A stretch of DNA of 64,000 nucleotides, taken from positions 1 through 64,000 of the forward strand of contig NZ_JAXCLA010000007.1 of the NCBI RefSeq assembly GCF_034043675.1, in the 5' to 3' direction. The notes beneath the pieces are model-generated. The model saw only the letters and a list, made by a program, of their open reading frames with translations. It was not told where the DNA came from and ran no database searches. This document shows positions 45,461-54,683 of this stretch, in pieces; position 1 is the stretch's first letter; each line of letters opens with the position of its first letter. The position numbers and the translations under genes are program-made. This DNA is from KK5 sp034043675 (lineage in GTDB: Bacteria > Pseudomonadota > Gammaproteobacteria > Burkholderiales > Burkholderiaceae_C).

Positions 45461-46479
45461 CGACCCTCGCGCAGGTCGCGAGCAAGGCCGGTGTGACCGC
45501 GGCCACCGTGTCGAACGTGCTGCGCGGCCGCGGCAAGGTCGGTGCCGAGACGCGTGAGCGTGTGCTCGCCGCCGTGCGCGAGCTGAAGTACCGGCCCAAC
45601 CTCACCGCCCGCGCGCTGGCCGAGGGCCGGCCGGCCACGATCGCGCTGATCGTCTCCAGCATCGCCAATCCGTTCTACCCGGAGTTCGCGCTGGCCGTGG
45701 AGCGCGCCGTGCGCAAGCTCGGCTACTTCCTGCTCGTCTGCAACACCAACGACGATCCGGCGCAGGAGAAGGCCTACCTCGACGCGGTGGGCGGCTCCTT
45801 GGCGCACGGCGTGCTCGTGATGAACGCCGACTTCGTGCAGATCGACGAACTGGTGCAGCTGCGCGAGCGCGGCGTGCCGGTCGTGCTGTGCATGTGGGAG
45901 AAGCCCGACCAGCCGCCGCCGCTGCCCAGCGTGGCGGTGGACTTCTACCGCGCCGGCATCATGGCGGCCGAACACCTGATCGCGCTGGGCCACAGGCGCA
46001 TCGGTGCGGTCGTCGGTAGCGAGCGCAGCGGCAACCACATCTGGCGCTACCGCGGCTTTGTCGATGCACTGGCCAAGGCCGGCATCGCCCACGGCGAGGG
46101 CGACGTGATCTTCGGCCACGACACCATCGACGAAGGCCGTAGCGCCGCCCACACCTTGCTGGCCGGCGTGCCGGACCTGACGGCCCTGTTCGTCAGCAAC
46201 GACCTGCCCGCTTTGGGCGTGCTGCAGGCCGCCGCCGAGATGGGCCTGGCCGTGCCGGCGGACCTCAGCGTGATCGGCATCACCGACATCCAGCTGGCCC
46301 ACCAGGTGCGCCCGGCGTTGACGACCGTCGCCGTGCCCACCGAGGAATCCGCCGTGGTGGCCGTCGAGATGATCATGCGGATGATCGACGGCGACGAGGA
46401 ACTCACGCCCCTGCGCGAGACCGCGCCGCCGAAGCTGGTGGTGCGCGCGTCGACAGGGCTCGTCGGGCGCGGACGCTGA
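45457..46479 (+). CDS. LacI/GalR-family repressor
   Basis: The protein has 340 residues. The N-terminal HTH (residues 3-25; TLAQVASKAGVTAATVSNVL) and hinge helix (NLTARALAEGRP) precede a sugar-binding domain (about 60-335) with the usual pattern (IALIVSSIANPFYPEFA, LFVSNDLPALGVLQAA). It is translationally coupled to malG. The two AT-rich operators at 40205-40310 are its probable targets, giving control of both the GH42 gene and the transporter. The inducer is presumably a galactoside or its product. Confidence 0.92.
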   Translation: MTTLAQVASKAGVTAATVSNVLRGRGKVGAETRERVLAAVRELKYRPNLTARALAEGRPATIALIVSSIANPFYPEFALAVERAVRKLGYFLLVCNTNDDPAQEKAYLDAVGGSLAHGVLVMNADFVQIDELVQLRERGVPVVLCMWEKPDQPPPLPSVAVDFYRAGIMAAEHLIALGHRRIGAVVGSERSGNHIWRYRGFVDALAKAGIAHGEGDVIFGHDTIDEGRSAAHTLLAGVPDLTALFVSNDLPALGVLQAAAEMGLAVPADLSVIGITDIQLAHQVRPALTTVAVPTEESAVVAVEMIMRMIDGDEELTPLRETAPPKLVVRASTGLVGRGR

Positions 46480-46498
46480 GCCGCCAGCCTCGACCGAA

Positions 46499-46933
46499 CT
46501 ACTTCGCCCAGTCGATGCTGCCGCCCCACGGCAGCGGCAGGTACTTGAACGGCGCCATCTCGCTGACCACACCGACCAGCCGGTCTCGCAGGTCATAGCG
46601 CAGGCGCAGGACCGTCTTGTCGTCGCGGTAAATGCTGCAGACGCGATTGCGAACGGGCGCCTCGGTCCAGACGATCGTGCCGCTCGGGCACTGCTGCAGC
46701 CAGCGCGGCTTGCCGCCGTGCTCGCAGTCCGCCTCGGTCAGCTTGTGGACATCCAGCTGCTGCGCCTGCAGGAAGGCGACGGCGGCGTCAGGCGTCGCCA
46801 GCCTGGGCCGGTTCTCGGGCCGGGTGACGAGCGCCGAGGCCTGCTCGTACTCGGCCGTGCAGGCGCCGTGCGTGAACAGCGGTGGCATCAGCGCGGCCCA
46901 GACCAGGGCGACGAGGATCAGCAGGCGGGTCAT
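46499..46933 (-). CDS. Exported protein of unknown function
   Basis: The protein has 144 residues with a signal peptide or anchor (MTRLLILVALVWAALMPPLF). The mature part has four cysteines (C24, C69, C82, C98 region) that could pair, and ends in MAPFKYLPLPWGGSIDWAK. I do not recognise a domain. It converges with the lacI-type gene, about 20 bases apart. Its ribosome-binding site is unremarkable. Confidence 0.65.
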   Translation of the reverse strand: MTRLLILVALVWAALMPPLFTHGACTAEYEQASALVTRPENRPRLATPDAAVAFLQAQQLDVHKLTEADCEHGGKPRWLQQCPSGTIVWTEAPVRNRVCSIYRDDKTVLRLRYDLRDRLVGVVSEMAPFKYLPLPWGGSIDWAK

Positions 46934-47095
46934 CGATGCAGTGGATGTGAATGTCGAAGCCGCGATTGGAATATCGCTGCTGGCCTATTGCGCTGATGGT
47001 GATCCCTAGGAACCCCATTTGGTGGGTGTCCCCGGCGCGACGAAGCGGGAAGCGACGTACCCATAATCGTGCAGCCCGTTTCCCGAGGAAGGCCC

Positions 47096-47425
47096 GTGTA
47101 CTCATCAACATTCATCTTCTCGACCAAGCAGTTCGACGAAGCATTCCATCGGCTTGATCAGGAAATTGCCGCCGCCGCCAAGGCCATCCCCGGCTATCTG
47201 GGCGAAGAGTCCTGGGAGAACCCGGCGAACGGCCTGATCTCCAACGTCTACTACTGGGAGTCTCTCGAGGCGCTGCAGCAACTGGTGCGCCATCCCCGCC
47301 ACCTGGAAGCCAAGGCCGCGCAAGACAACTGGCTGGCGGGCTATCAGGTCATCATCTCGCAGGTCATTCGCAGCTATGGGGACGCGAAGCTGGGGCACTT
47401 GCTGCCGGTCGCTGCAGCGGCCTGA
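47096..47425 (+). CDS. Antibiotic-biosynthesis-monooxygenase (ABM) fold protein
   Basis: The protein has 109 residues from the GTG at 47096, which has a strong GAGGAAGG ribosome-binding site. It shows the small dimeric ferredoxin-like ABM pattern: strand STFIFST, helix, IPGYLGEESWEN, VYYWESLEALQQLVRHPRH and a helix with the LEAKAAQDNWLAGY segment. Such proteins range from haem-degrading enzymes to stress proteins; no activity can be assigned. An ATG at 47069 would add nine residues. Confidence 0.75.
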   Translation: MYSSTFIFSTKQFDEAFHRLDQEIAAAAKAIPGYLGEESWENPANGLISNVYYWESLEALQQLVRHPRHLEAKAAQDNWLAGYQVIISQVIRSYGDAKLGHLLPVAAAA

Positions 47426-47501
47426 GCCCTGTCGAGGGGACGGGTCGGGCCGTGGGCAGCGCTACCGTTCGACATCGCTTGTCTGCCGACTGTTTGCCCT
47501 T

Positions 47502-47846
47502 ATGAACGCACACCTCTCCGCCACCCACCGGCTCCTTCGGAGCGTCACCGCCATCGCGATGGCCATCGCTCTGCTTGCGGGCTGCAGCACGCCGCAAAGA
47601 ATGAGCGACGCGAAGCTCGAATCTCTTGGCGTGCGTATCGGCGCTTCAGCTGAAGAAGCGGCCGCAGGCCTGGCGAGGGAGGGCTACTCCTGCGTGGTGA
47701 GTGGAGAGGCGCGCGAGGGCTTCGACTGTTCCAAGACCACGGGCTTCTTGATCTCGTGCACTTTTCGGGTCGTGTTTGTCGTCGACGCCGGCAATGGGAT
47801 CGCCGCGATCATCACTCCGGAGCCGGCCTGCATGGGAACGCCGTAG
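47502..47846 (+). CDS. Small lipoprotein of unknown function
   Basis: The protein has 114 residues. A signal peptide ends in the lipobox LLAGC (Cys27), so lipidation is expected. The mature part includes a BamE-like start (LGVRIGASAEEAAAGLAREGYSC) and three more cysteines, then a hydrophobic stretch (FRVVFVVDAGNGIAAII). The function is unknown. ATG 47502 is chosen because it begins the signal peptide. Confidence 0.65.
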   Translation: MNAHLSATHRLLRSVTAIAMAIALLAGCSTPQRMSDAKLESLGVRIGASAEEAAAGLAREGYSCVVSGEAREGFDCSKTTGFLISCTFRVVFVVDAGNGIAAIITPEPACMGTP

Positions 47847-47910
47847 ATTTGCGATAACCATGTGCTCGCCGCTCATCATGTCGCTGCGGCGAATGAGGCA
47901 CCGATGCCTG

Positions 47911-48780
47911 TCATTCCAGACCAAGTCCGGGTTCCTCCGTGATGGCTTTGGCCACAAAGTCCATCACGGCACGGACGGGTGCGGATCGACGCAAATCGCG
48001 GTGAACGACCAGCCAGATATCGCGCGAGAAGGGCGGCCCTTCCTGTTCCAGCGCTAGCAACCCCGGGTCTCTATCAGCCAGGAAACTTGGCAGACCGGCG
48101 ACCCCCGCTCCGGCACGCGCGGCCGCCAGATGGCTGCTGATGTCGCTCAGTTCGCAGCCAACGGCTCGATTGCCGGCGATTCCCAGCAGCCATTTCTGCT
48201 GAGGCATATCGGAGAACTGCTTGTCGTAGGCGATGAAGGTCCAATCTTCAGGGGCGCGCGACGCCGCGTACTCCGGACTTGCATACAAGGCAAAAGGCAT
48301 CTGACCCAGCTTGCGGACGACGCTGCTGGATTCCTTGGGGCGCACCAGCCGCAGGGCGACATCGGCTTCGCGACGACTGAGTGAGACCTGCTGTGCCTGA
48401 GCCGAGACGGAAAGCTGGATGCCGGGATAGTCGGCACGCAAGTCCACCAGCCGGCCGGCCAGCAGGTGCGTCGCCAACACGGGCGGCGCGCTGAGCGTCA
48501 CTTTCCCCGATAGCGGCTCATGGCTCGCTTGCGCCACACGTTCCACGGCAAAGGCCGACGCCTCCATGGCCTTGGCGTGCTCGTAGATCTGGAGGCCCAT
48601 GGGTGTGAGTCGGCACGAGCGAGGCAGGCGTTCGACCAGAGGAACCTGCAGCCCGGTTTCCAGCGCCATCAGGCGGCGGCTAACGGTGGCGTGGTCCACG
48701 TTGAGCGATCGGGCGGCGCCCGACAAGGTGCCGGTGCGGGCAACTGCCAGGAAATGTCGGAAGTTTTCCCAGTCGAACAT
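47911..48780 (-). CDS. LysR-family transcriptional regulator
   Basis: The protein has 289 residues with N-terminal HTH (TGTLSGAARSLNVDHATVSRRL) and the effector domain typical of the subgroup with the motif DHATVSRR. It is divergent from the DHA2-type efflux gene at 48880 across a 99-base gap, so it probably regulates it. Confidence 0.9.
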   Translation of the reverse strand: MFDWENFRHFLAVARTGTLSGAARSLNVDHATVSRRLMALETGLQVPLVERLPRSCRLTPMGLQIYEHAKAMEASAFAVERVAQASHEPLSGKVTLSAPPVLATHLLAGRLVDLRADYPGIQLSVSAQAQQVSLSRREADVALRLVRPKESSSVVRKLGQMPFALYASPEYAASRAPEDWTFIAYDKQFSDMPQQKWLLGIAGNRAVGCELSDISSHLAAARAGAGVAGLPSFLADRDPGLLALEQEGPPFSRDIWLVVHRDLRRSAPVRAVMDFVAKAITEEPGLGLE

Positions 48781-48879
48781 CTGTGCGTTTTCTCAAGTAT
48801 GCGGTGCGGATTTTGGGAATTTACGCGTATATGTCCGAACCCTAGCATGCGAAGCACTTGGTCCTGTTGGGTACTTCTC

Positions 48880-50274
48880 ATGTCTTCGTCATCTCCTTCT
48901 CCACGGGGCACGCTGCTGGCGGCTGCGCTGGGCTTCGTGGTCGTTCTTCTGGACGTCAGCGTCGTCAATGTCGCCCTGGATGTCTTGCGCCGGGAATTCG
49001 CCACCGATGTAGCTGGACTGCAATGGGTCATCAACGCGTATACGCTGGTCTTTGCGGCAATGCTGCTGACCAGCGGCGCGCTTGGCGACCGGCTCGGCGC
49101 GCGTCGTGTCTTCCTGCTGGGCTTCGCGGTGTTCACCCTGGGATCGACTGCATGCGGCTTGAGTGCCAGCCTGCCGCTCCTGATTGCCGCGAGGTTGATC
49201 CAGGGACTGGGCGCCGCGCTGCTGGTGCCGAACTCCCTGACCATGCTGCAGCATGCCTTTCCGGATCGCACGCAGCGCAGCCGTGCGGTGGGTTGGTGGG
49301 GTGCCCTGGGTGGGATGTCGCTGGCGGCTGGCCCCGTGTTGGGCGGGATACTGGTGACGCATCTGGGCTGGCGCAGCATTTTCCTGATCAATTTGCCGAT
49401 CGGTGCGATCGGGATCTACCTGACGCTGCGCTACGTGGAACCTCGTGGTGGCAGCCATCGGCGCAGTCTCGACTGGGCAGGCCAGGGAGCGGCCGTCCTG
49501 GCGCTGGCTTCGCTCACGATGGCGTTGACCGAAGCGGCACCGCTCGGCTGGCATCACGGCCTGGTTCGAGGTGGCTTCCTGTTGGCGCTGGCGGCAACCC
49601 TCGGTTTCATCTGGATCGAAGCCCGCAGCGATTCGCCGATGCTGCCCTTGGAGCTGTTCCGAATCCCGACCTTCACCGTGGCTTCGGTGGCGGGCGTCGT
49701 GGTGAACTTCGCCTACTACGGCTTGATTTTCGTGTTCAGCCTGTTCTTCCAGATTCAGCAGCAGTTCTCGCCGCAGTTGACGGGACTGGCCTTCCTTCCC
49801 ATGACCATGGTGTTGATGGCGGTCAATGTGCTGGCTGGGCGACTGATCACGCGCATGGGTGCTCGCCTCTTGATGGTGCTTGGCCTGACACTGGCCGCTT
49901 GCGGATACCTGCTGCTGATGCCGGTCAGCGTGGACGGCAGTTATTGGCTTCTGGTGCTTCCCATGCTGTTGGCTGCCAGCGGTACTGCGCTGATGGTTCC
50001 GACCATGACCAACGCGATACTTTCGTCGGTAGATGCGTCACGCGCCGGTATCGCTTCGGGGGTGCTCAACTCCGCGCGCCAGGTGGGTGGCATGCTGGGT
50101 GTCGCCGTCTTTGGCTATTGGGTCCGGGACACGGCGCCAGAGGCGTTCATGCGCGGCATGCATGTCTCGATCGGCAGTTCCGTGGTGCTTCTTCTATGCT
50201 GCAGTGCCTTGTGCTGGCTGGGCATCCAGCCGGATGGCGGCAGGCCTGCGACCGTAGGAGGGACACAAACGTGA
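48880..50274 (+). CDS. MFS efflux transporter (EmrB/QacA-like)
   Basis: The protein has 464 residues with about 14 membrane helices. Family motifs include LDVSVVNVALDVLRREF (motif D1), GALGDRLGARR (motif A) and AAGPVLGGILV (motif C), placing it in the DHA2 drug:H+ antiporters. The short start MSSSSPSPRGTLLAAALGF fits. The downstream VOC gene overlaps its stop. Substrates are unknown. Confidence 0.88.
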   Translation: MSSSSPSPRGTLLAAALGFVVVLLDVSVVNVALDVLRREFATDVAGLQWVINAYTLVFAAMLLTSGALGDRLGARRVFLLGFAVFTLGSTACGLSASLPLLIAARLIQGLGAALLVPNSLTMLQHAFPDRTQRSRAVGWWGALGGMSLAAGPVLGGILVTHLGWRSIFLINLPIGAIGIYLTLRYVEPRGGSHRRSLDWAGQGAAVLALASLTMALTEAAPLGWHHGLVRGGFLLALAATLGFIWIEARSDSPMLPLELFRIPTFTVASVAGVVVNFAYYGLIFVFSLFFQIQQQFSPQLTGLAFLPMTMVLMAVNVLAGRLITRMGARLLMVLGLTLAACGYLLLMPVSVDGSYWLLVLPMLLAASGTALMVPTMTNAILSSVDASRAGIASGVLNSARQVGGMLGVAVFGYWVRDTAPEAFMRGMHVSIGSSVVLLLCCSALCWLGIQPDGGRPATVGGTQT

Positions 50275-50669
50275 TCATTCAACTCGACCACCTCATCGTG
50301 CCGGCAAAGGACCGCATCGCCGCCGCGCGGCTTCTTGCGTCCATCCTCGACGTGCCCTGGGCAGAGCAGGGAAACGTCGGTCCGTTCTCGCCGGTCTTCG
50401 TCAACGAGGGCCTGACGATCGACTTCGATCAATGGGTCGATGACTCCTTCCCGAAGCAGCATCTGTGCTTCCGGGTCGATCAGGAGGCCTTCGATGCCAT
50501 CCTGGCGCGCGTCCAGTCGGCGGGCATCGCGTATCGCAGCACGCCGCTGGGTCCGGTGGACCACCAGGTCAACCCGGCATTCGGTGGCAGCCTCGTGTAC
50601 TGGGACCAGCCTGACGGGCATGTCTGGGAAATGCTCACGGTCAGCTACGAGCGGCGAGCTGCTTCCTGA
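50271..50669 (+). CDS. VOC-family (glyoxalase/bleomycin-resistance fold) protein
   Basis: The protein has 132 residues starting from a GTG that overlaps the efflux gene stop (GTGA) and preceded by GGAGGG. Strand/helix pattern: IQLDHLIVPAKD, IDFDQWVDDSFPKQHLCFRV, FGGSLVYWDQPDGHVWEMLTV. Candidate metal ligands are His7, His56-like residues and Glu122, as in VOC enzymes. Coupling to an efflux pump suggests a detoxification role. Confidence 0.82.
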   Translation: MIIQLDHLIVPAKDRIAAARLLASILDVPWAEQGNVGPFSPVFVNEGLTIDFDQWVDDSFPKQHLCFRVDQEAFDAILARVQSAGIAYRSTPLGPVDHQVNPAFGGSLVYWDQPDGHVWEMLTVSYERRAAS

Positions 50670-50680
50670 TTCGCTTGCGG

Positions 50681-51604
50681 CTACCAGGCCGCCTTGCCGA
50701 CCTGAGGCCCATCGGCGTGAGAACTCAGGTAGTCCCGCAGGTGGTCAACGAAGAGCGTGACCTTGGCCGATAGGTTCAAGCGTTCCGGGAAGACGGCGTA
50801 GATGTCGGCCGGCGGCGTCTCGTAGTCCGCCAGCACCTGCACCAATCGGCCGCTGCGCAGGTACTTGGCCACGTCCCATTCGGCGCGCATCAGGATGCCG
50901 AGGCTGTCCAGCGCCCAGTTCAGCGCGACCTCGCCGTCGTTGGTGCTCAGCTTGCCGTGGACCTTGACGGTCTCCGCGCGCTCGCCCTTGCTCAGGCGCC
51001 AGTTGCCGTAGGCACTGCTGTTCTGGCGCAGCACCAGGCATTCGTGCTGGGTCAGGTCGTGCGGATGCTGCGGCGTACCCGCGATGCGCAGGTAGGCCGG
51101 TGACGCGACCAGCAGCCGGCGGTTCGGCGCGAGCCGCTTGGCGATCAGGCGGGAATCGGGCATCTCGCCGAACTGGATGGCCAGGTCGATGGCCTCGTCC
51201 GGCAGCCTGACGGGTCGGTCGGTCAGATGCAGCTGCACATCGACCTCCGGGCAGATCTTCGTGAACGCGGAAATGGCCGGCCCGACATAGGAGCGCCCGA
51301 AGCCCAGCGGCGCATTGACGCGCAGCAGGCCGCGCGGCGCCTCGCGGCTGCTGGAGACCAGGCGCTCCATGTCGTCGATGTCGCTGAGGATGCGCTGCGC
51401 GTGATTGAAGTAGACCTCTCCCTCGCTGGTGAGGCTGATCCGGCGCGTCGTGCGGTTCAACAGGCGCACGCCTAAACGCTCTTCGAGCAGCGCCAGTCGC
51501 CGGGACACCGCGGGCGGTGTCAGGTTGAGTTCACGGGCGGTGGAGGCGAGGCTTCCTTGCTTGACCAGCAGACAGAAAAAGGCGATTTCGGAATCGGAAC
51601 TCAT
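50681..51604 (-). CDS. LysR-family regulator, tartrate-locus type
   Basis: The protein has 307 residues. HTH: LVKQGSLASTARELNLTPPA, RLLNRTTRRISLTSEG. It is closely similar in layout to the second LysR at 55866 (NWALDSLGILMRAEWDVAKY against NWALDGHGIVMRAEWDIARY), so the two are paralogues. It is divergent from the ACS-type transporter gene, with a LysR-type palindrome in the 116-base gap. Expected role: control of tartrate uptake and use. Confidence 0.9.
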   Translation of the reverse strand: MSSDSEIAFFCLLVKQGSLASTARELNLTPPAVSRRLALLEERLGVRLLNRTTRRISLTSEGEVYFNHAQRILSDIDDMERLVSSSREAPRGLLRVNAPLGFGRSYVGPAISAFTKICPEVDVQLHLTDRPVRLPDEAIDLAIQFGEMPDSRLIAKRLAPNRRLLVASPAYLRIAGTPQHPHDLTQHECLVLRQNSSAYGNWRLSKGERAETVKVHGKLSTNDGEVALNWALDSLGILMRAEWDVAKYLRSGRLVQVLADYETPPADIYAVFPERLNLSAKVTLFVDHLRDYLSSHADGPQVGKAAW

Positions 51605-51645
51605 TCATCAATTATGCGTAACTATGTTTTAAGTTTGGCTCGATT

Positions 51646-51662
51646 CATCACTTGCATTGATG
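51646..51662. promoter_or_regulatory. LysR-type operator CATCA-N7-TGATG
   Basis: A perfect 5-bp inverted repeat with a 7-base spacer and the ATC-N9-GAT pattern typical of LysR boxes lies between the divergent LysR gene and the transporter gene. Confidence 0.55.
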
Positions 51663-51720
51663 GACCTAACCTGCGCTCCGCAAGCCATCGCCAGCGAGAG
51701 AGGACCTGAACCTCCAAGGC

Positions 51721-53073
51721 ATGGCATCTCGCCAAAACGAAGCTGAACACAGGAGACAAACCTTGGAGCAGGAACTCGAAAAACGGACGTTGCGCCGCAT
51801 CACCTGGCGCATCGTGCCGTTCATCATGCTGCTGTACTTCGTCGCGTACATCGATCGCGTGAACATCGGCTTCGCGTCGCTGACGATGAAGACGGACCTG
51901 GGCTTCACGGCCTCGATGCTGGGCTTCGGCGCCGGCATCTTCTTCTGGGGCTACTTCCTGTTCGAGGTGCCGTCGAACGTGGTGCTGCACAAGGTCGGCG
52001 CGCGGCTGTGGATCGCGCGGGTGATGGTCACCTGGGGCGTCATCTCGGCGGCCATGGCGCTGGTCAAAGGGCCGACCAGCTTCTACGTGATCCGCTTCCT
52101 GCTGGGCGCGGCCGAGGCCGGTTTCTTCCCCGGCATCATCCTGTACCTCAGCTACTGGTTCCCCGCCCAGCACCGCGCCGGCGTGACGGCCTTCTTCATG
52201 GCGGCTGCGCCGATCTCCACGGCCCTGGGCTCGCCGGTGTCTGCCGCGCTGCTGGAGCTGGACGGCATCATGGGCATGCATGGCTGGCAATGGCTGTTCG
52301 TGCTCGAAGCCGTGCCGGCACTCGTCCTTGGTGTCGTGGTCTTCTTCTACATGACGGACCGGCCCGAGCAGGCCACCTGGCTGAAGGACGACGAGCGCGC
52401 CTGGCTCGTCAAGACGATGAACGCGGAGAACGCCCGCAAGGCCGGCACCTCGCAGCACAGCCTGTTCAGCGGCCTGGCGAACCCGAAGGTGTTGGCGCTC
52501 TCGCTGGTGTACTTCGGCACCTCGGCCGGCCTCTACACGCTGGGTATCTGGGCGCCGCAGATCATCAAGCAGCTGGGCGTGTCGTCGATGACGGTGGGCC
52601 TGCTCAATGCCGTGCCGCCGAGCATCTCGGTGGTGGCGATGATCTGGTGGTCGCGCCGCTCCGACCGCAGCGGCGAGCGCACCTGGCACGTGGTGCTGCC
52701 CTGCGTGGCGGCGGCCGTCGGCCTCGCCATCGCGACGGAGTCGACCAGCATGTTCGGCCTGATCGCGGCGCTGACCCTCGTCAACATCGGCATCAGCTGC
52801 GCGAAGCCGCCGCTGTGGAGCATGCCCACCACCTTCCTGTCGGGCGCCGCGGCGGCCACCGGCATCGCCACGATCAACTCGATCGGCAACCTCGGCGGCT
52901 TCTTCGGCCCGGCCATGATCGGCTGGATCAAGGACAGCACCGGCAGCTTCAGCGGCGGCCTCTACTTCGTGGCCGGCCTGCTGGTGCTCTCCGCCGTGCT
53001 GACGCTGATCCTCTCGCGCACCCAGCGTGGCGCGACGCCGACCGCCAAGGTCGCGACCGAGTCGGGCCACTGA
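51721..53073 (+). CDS. MFS transporter of the anion:cation symporter family (tartrate/dicarboxylate type)
   Basis: The protein is 450 residues from the ATG at 51721; a TTG at 51763 with a strong AGGAGA site eight bases away may be the true start (436 residues). About 12 membrane helices. Motifs YFVAYIDRVNIGFASLTM and the PSNVVLHKVGARLWIA loop are typical of the ACS family that includes TtuB tartrate and phthalate carriers. It is followed by the tartrate dehydratase genes, supporting tartrate import. Confidence 0.88.
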   Translation: MASRQNEAEHRRQTLEQELEKRTLRRITWRIVPFIMLLYFVAYIDRVNIGFASLTMKTDLGFTASMLGFGAGIFFWGYFLFEVPSNVVLHKVGARLWIARVMVTWGVISAAMALVKGPTSFYVIRFLLGAAEAGFFPGIILYLSYWFPAQHRAGVTAFFMAAAPISTALGSPVSAALLELDGIMGMHGWQWLFVLEAVPALVLGVVVFFYMTDRPEQATWLKDDERAWLVKTMNAENARKAGTSQHSLFSGLANPKVLALSLVYFGTSAGLYTLGIWAPQIIKQLGVSSMTVGLLNAVPPSISVVAMIWWSRRSDRSGERTWHVVLPCVAAAVGLAIATESTSMFGLIAALTLVNIGISCAKPPLWSMPTTFLSGAAAATGIATINSIGNLGGFFGPAMIGWIKDSTGSFSGGLYFVAGLLVLSAVLTLILSRTQRGATPTAKVATESGH

Positions 53074-53118
53074 AGTCCGCAACAGATTTTTCCCAGGTTC
53101 TTTCCCCAGGAGTTATGC

Positions 53119-54018
53119 ATGGACAAGCAAGTCGCCGTCGAGTCCCTCACGGACACGATGGCCAAGTTCACCGCCTACATCGGCAAGCGTCTGCCGAAGG
53201 ACGTCAAGGCCAAGCTGGCCGATCTGCGCACGATGGAGACCAACCCGCTGGCCAAGTCGGTCTACGACTCGATGCACGGCAACCAGGAGGCGGCCGACAA
53301 GCTGAACCGGCCGAGCTGCCAGGACACCGGCGTGATCCAGTACTTCATTGAGTCGGGTGCCAATTTCCCGCTACTCGGCGAGCTGGAAGAAATCCTGCGA
53401 GAGGCCACCGAAGGCGCCACGAAGATGGGGCCTCTGCGCCACAACGCTGTCGAGACCTTCGACGAGAAGAACACGGGCACGAACACCGGAACGAACATTC
53501 CCTGGCTCGACTGGCGCATCGTTCCGGAACAGGACAGCTGCACGATCGACGTCTACATGGCCGGCGGCGGCTGCACCCTGCCGGGCGCGGCCAAGGTGCT
53601 GATGCCGGGCCAGGGCTACGAGGGCGTTGCGGAATTCGTGATGGACGTGATCACCGAGCGTGGCGTCAATGCCTGCCCGCCGCTGCTGGTCGGCGTGGGC
53701 GTGTCGACCTCGGTCGAGACGGCGGCGCGCCTGTCCAAGCTGGCCATCCTGCGGCCGGTCGATTCCAAGAGCTCCAACCCGCGCGCCGCGCTGATGGAGC
53801 AGTTGCTGGAGCAGGGCCTCAACGAGGTCGGCATCGGGCCGCAGGGCCTGACCGGCAACAACAGCGTGATGGGCGTGAACATCGAGTCCTCCGCCCGCCA
53901 TCCGTCGACGATCGGCGTGGCCGTGAACACCGGCTGCTGGGCGCACCGCCGCGGCAAGATCCGCATCAACGGCGACCTCTCCTACGACATCCTCTCGCAC
54001 GAAGGAGTGGTGCTGTGA
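53119..54018 (+). CDS. ttdA: L(+)-tartrate dehydratase alpha subunit
   Basis: The protein has 299 residues, near E. coli TtdA (303). Cysteines for the [4Fe-4S] cluster lie in RPSCQDTG (Cys67), AGGGCTLPG and NTGCWAHRRG. The sequence ACIAKL of class I fumarase is not the pattern; NTGTNIPWLDWRI and SVMGVNIESSARHPST fit tartrate dehydratase. With TtdB it dehydrates tartrate to oxaloacetate. It overlaps ttdB by four bases. Confidence 0.9.
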   Translation: MDKQVAVESLTDTMAKFTAYIGKRLPKDVKAKLADLRTMETNPLAKSVYDSMHGNQEAADKLNRPSCQDTGVIQYFIESGANFPLLGELEEILREATEGATKMGPLRHNAVETFDEKNTGTNTGTNIPWLDWRIVPEQDSCTIDVYMAGGGCTLPGAAKVLMPGQGYEGVAEFVMDVITERGVNACPPLLVGVGVSTSVETAARLSKLAILRPVDSKSSNPRAALMEQLLEQGLNEVGIGPQGLTGNNSVMGVNIESSARHPSTIGVAVNTGCWAHRRGKIRINGDLSYDILSHEGVVL

Positions 54019-54626
54019 GCAAGAAGATCCTGACCACGCCGATCAAGAGCGAAGACCTGGAAGACCTGAAGATCGGCGACGTGGTCTACCTGACCGGCCG
54101 GCTCGTGACCTGCCGCGACGTGGCGCATCGCCGCCTGATCGAGCAGGGGCGCGAACTGCCCGTGGACCTGGACGGCGGCGCGATCTTCCACGCCGGCCCG
54201 ATCGTGCGCAAGAAGGACGACGGCAACTTCGAGATGGTCTCGATCGGCCCGACGACCAGCATGCGCATGGAGAAGTTCGAGCGCGAGTTCATCGCACAGA
54301 CCGGCGTGAAGCTGATCGTTGGCAAGGGCGGCATGGGCCCCGAGACGGCCGCTGGCTGCCAGGAGCACAAGGCCGTGCACGCGATCTTCCCGGGTGGCTG
54401 CGCGGTGCTGGCCGCCACTCTGGTCGAGGAGATCGAAGGCGCGGAGTGGCAGGACCTCGGCATGCCCGAGACGCTGTGGATCAACCGCGTGCGCGAGTTC
54501 GGCCCGCTGATCATCTCGATCGACACGAAGGGCAACAACCTGATCCAGCAGAACAAGGAAGTCTTCAACGAGAAGAAGAAGCCGATCCTGGAGCGCATCA
54601 ACAAGGAACTCAGCTTCATCAAGTAA
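54015..54626 (+). CDS. ttdB: L(+)-tartrate dehydratase beta subunit
   Basis: The protein has 203 residues, starting at a GTG that overlaps the ttdA stop (GTGA). It has the class I fumarase C-terminal fold (DVVYLTGRLVTCRDVAHRRL, VGKGGMGPETAAGCQEHKAV, NKEVFNEKKKPILERI). It forms the active enzyme with TtdA. A strong bidirectional hairpin follows six bases after the stop. Confidence 0.92.
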   Translation: MSKKILTTPIKSEDLEDLKIGDVVYLTGRLVTCRDVAHRRLIEQGRELPVDLDGGAIFHAGPIVRKKDDGNFEMVSIGPTTSMRMEKFEREFIAQTGVKLIVGKGGMGPETAAGCQEHKAVHAIFPGGCAVLAATLVEEIEGAEWQDLGMPETLWINRVREFGPLIISIDTKGNNLIQQNKEVFNEKKKPILERINKELSFIK

Positions 54627-54631
54627 GCAAA

Positions 54632-54664
54632 AAGGCGGCGAGGTGCTCAGCACCTCGCCGCCTT
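54632..54664. terminator. Bidirectional terminator between ttdB and the tartrate dehydrogenase gene
   Basis: A perfect 16-bp inverted repeat (AAGGCGGCGAGGTGCT / AGCACCTCGCCGCCTT) around one base lies between two converging genes. Short A/T ends on both sides make it usable from both strands. Confidence 0.75.
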
Positions 54665-54683
54665 CGGCCTTGATGGGGACGCT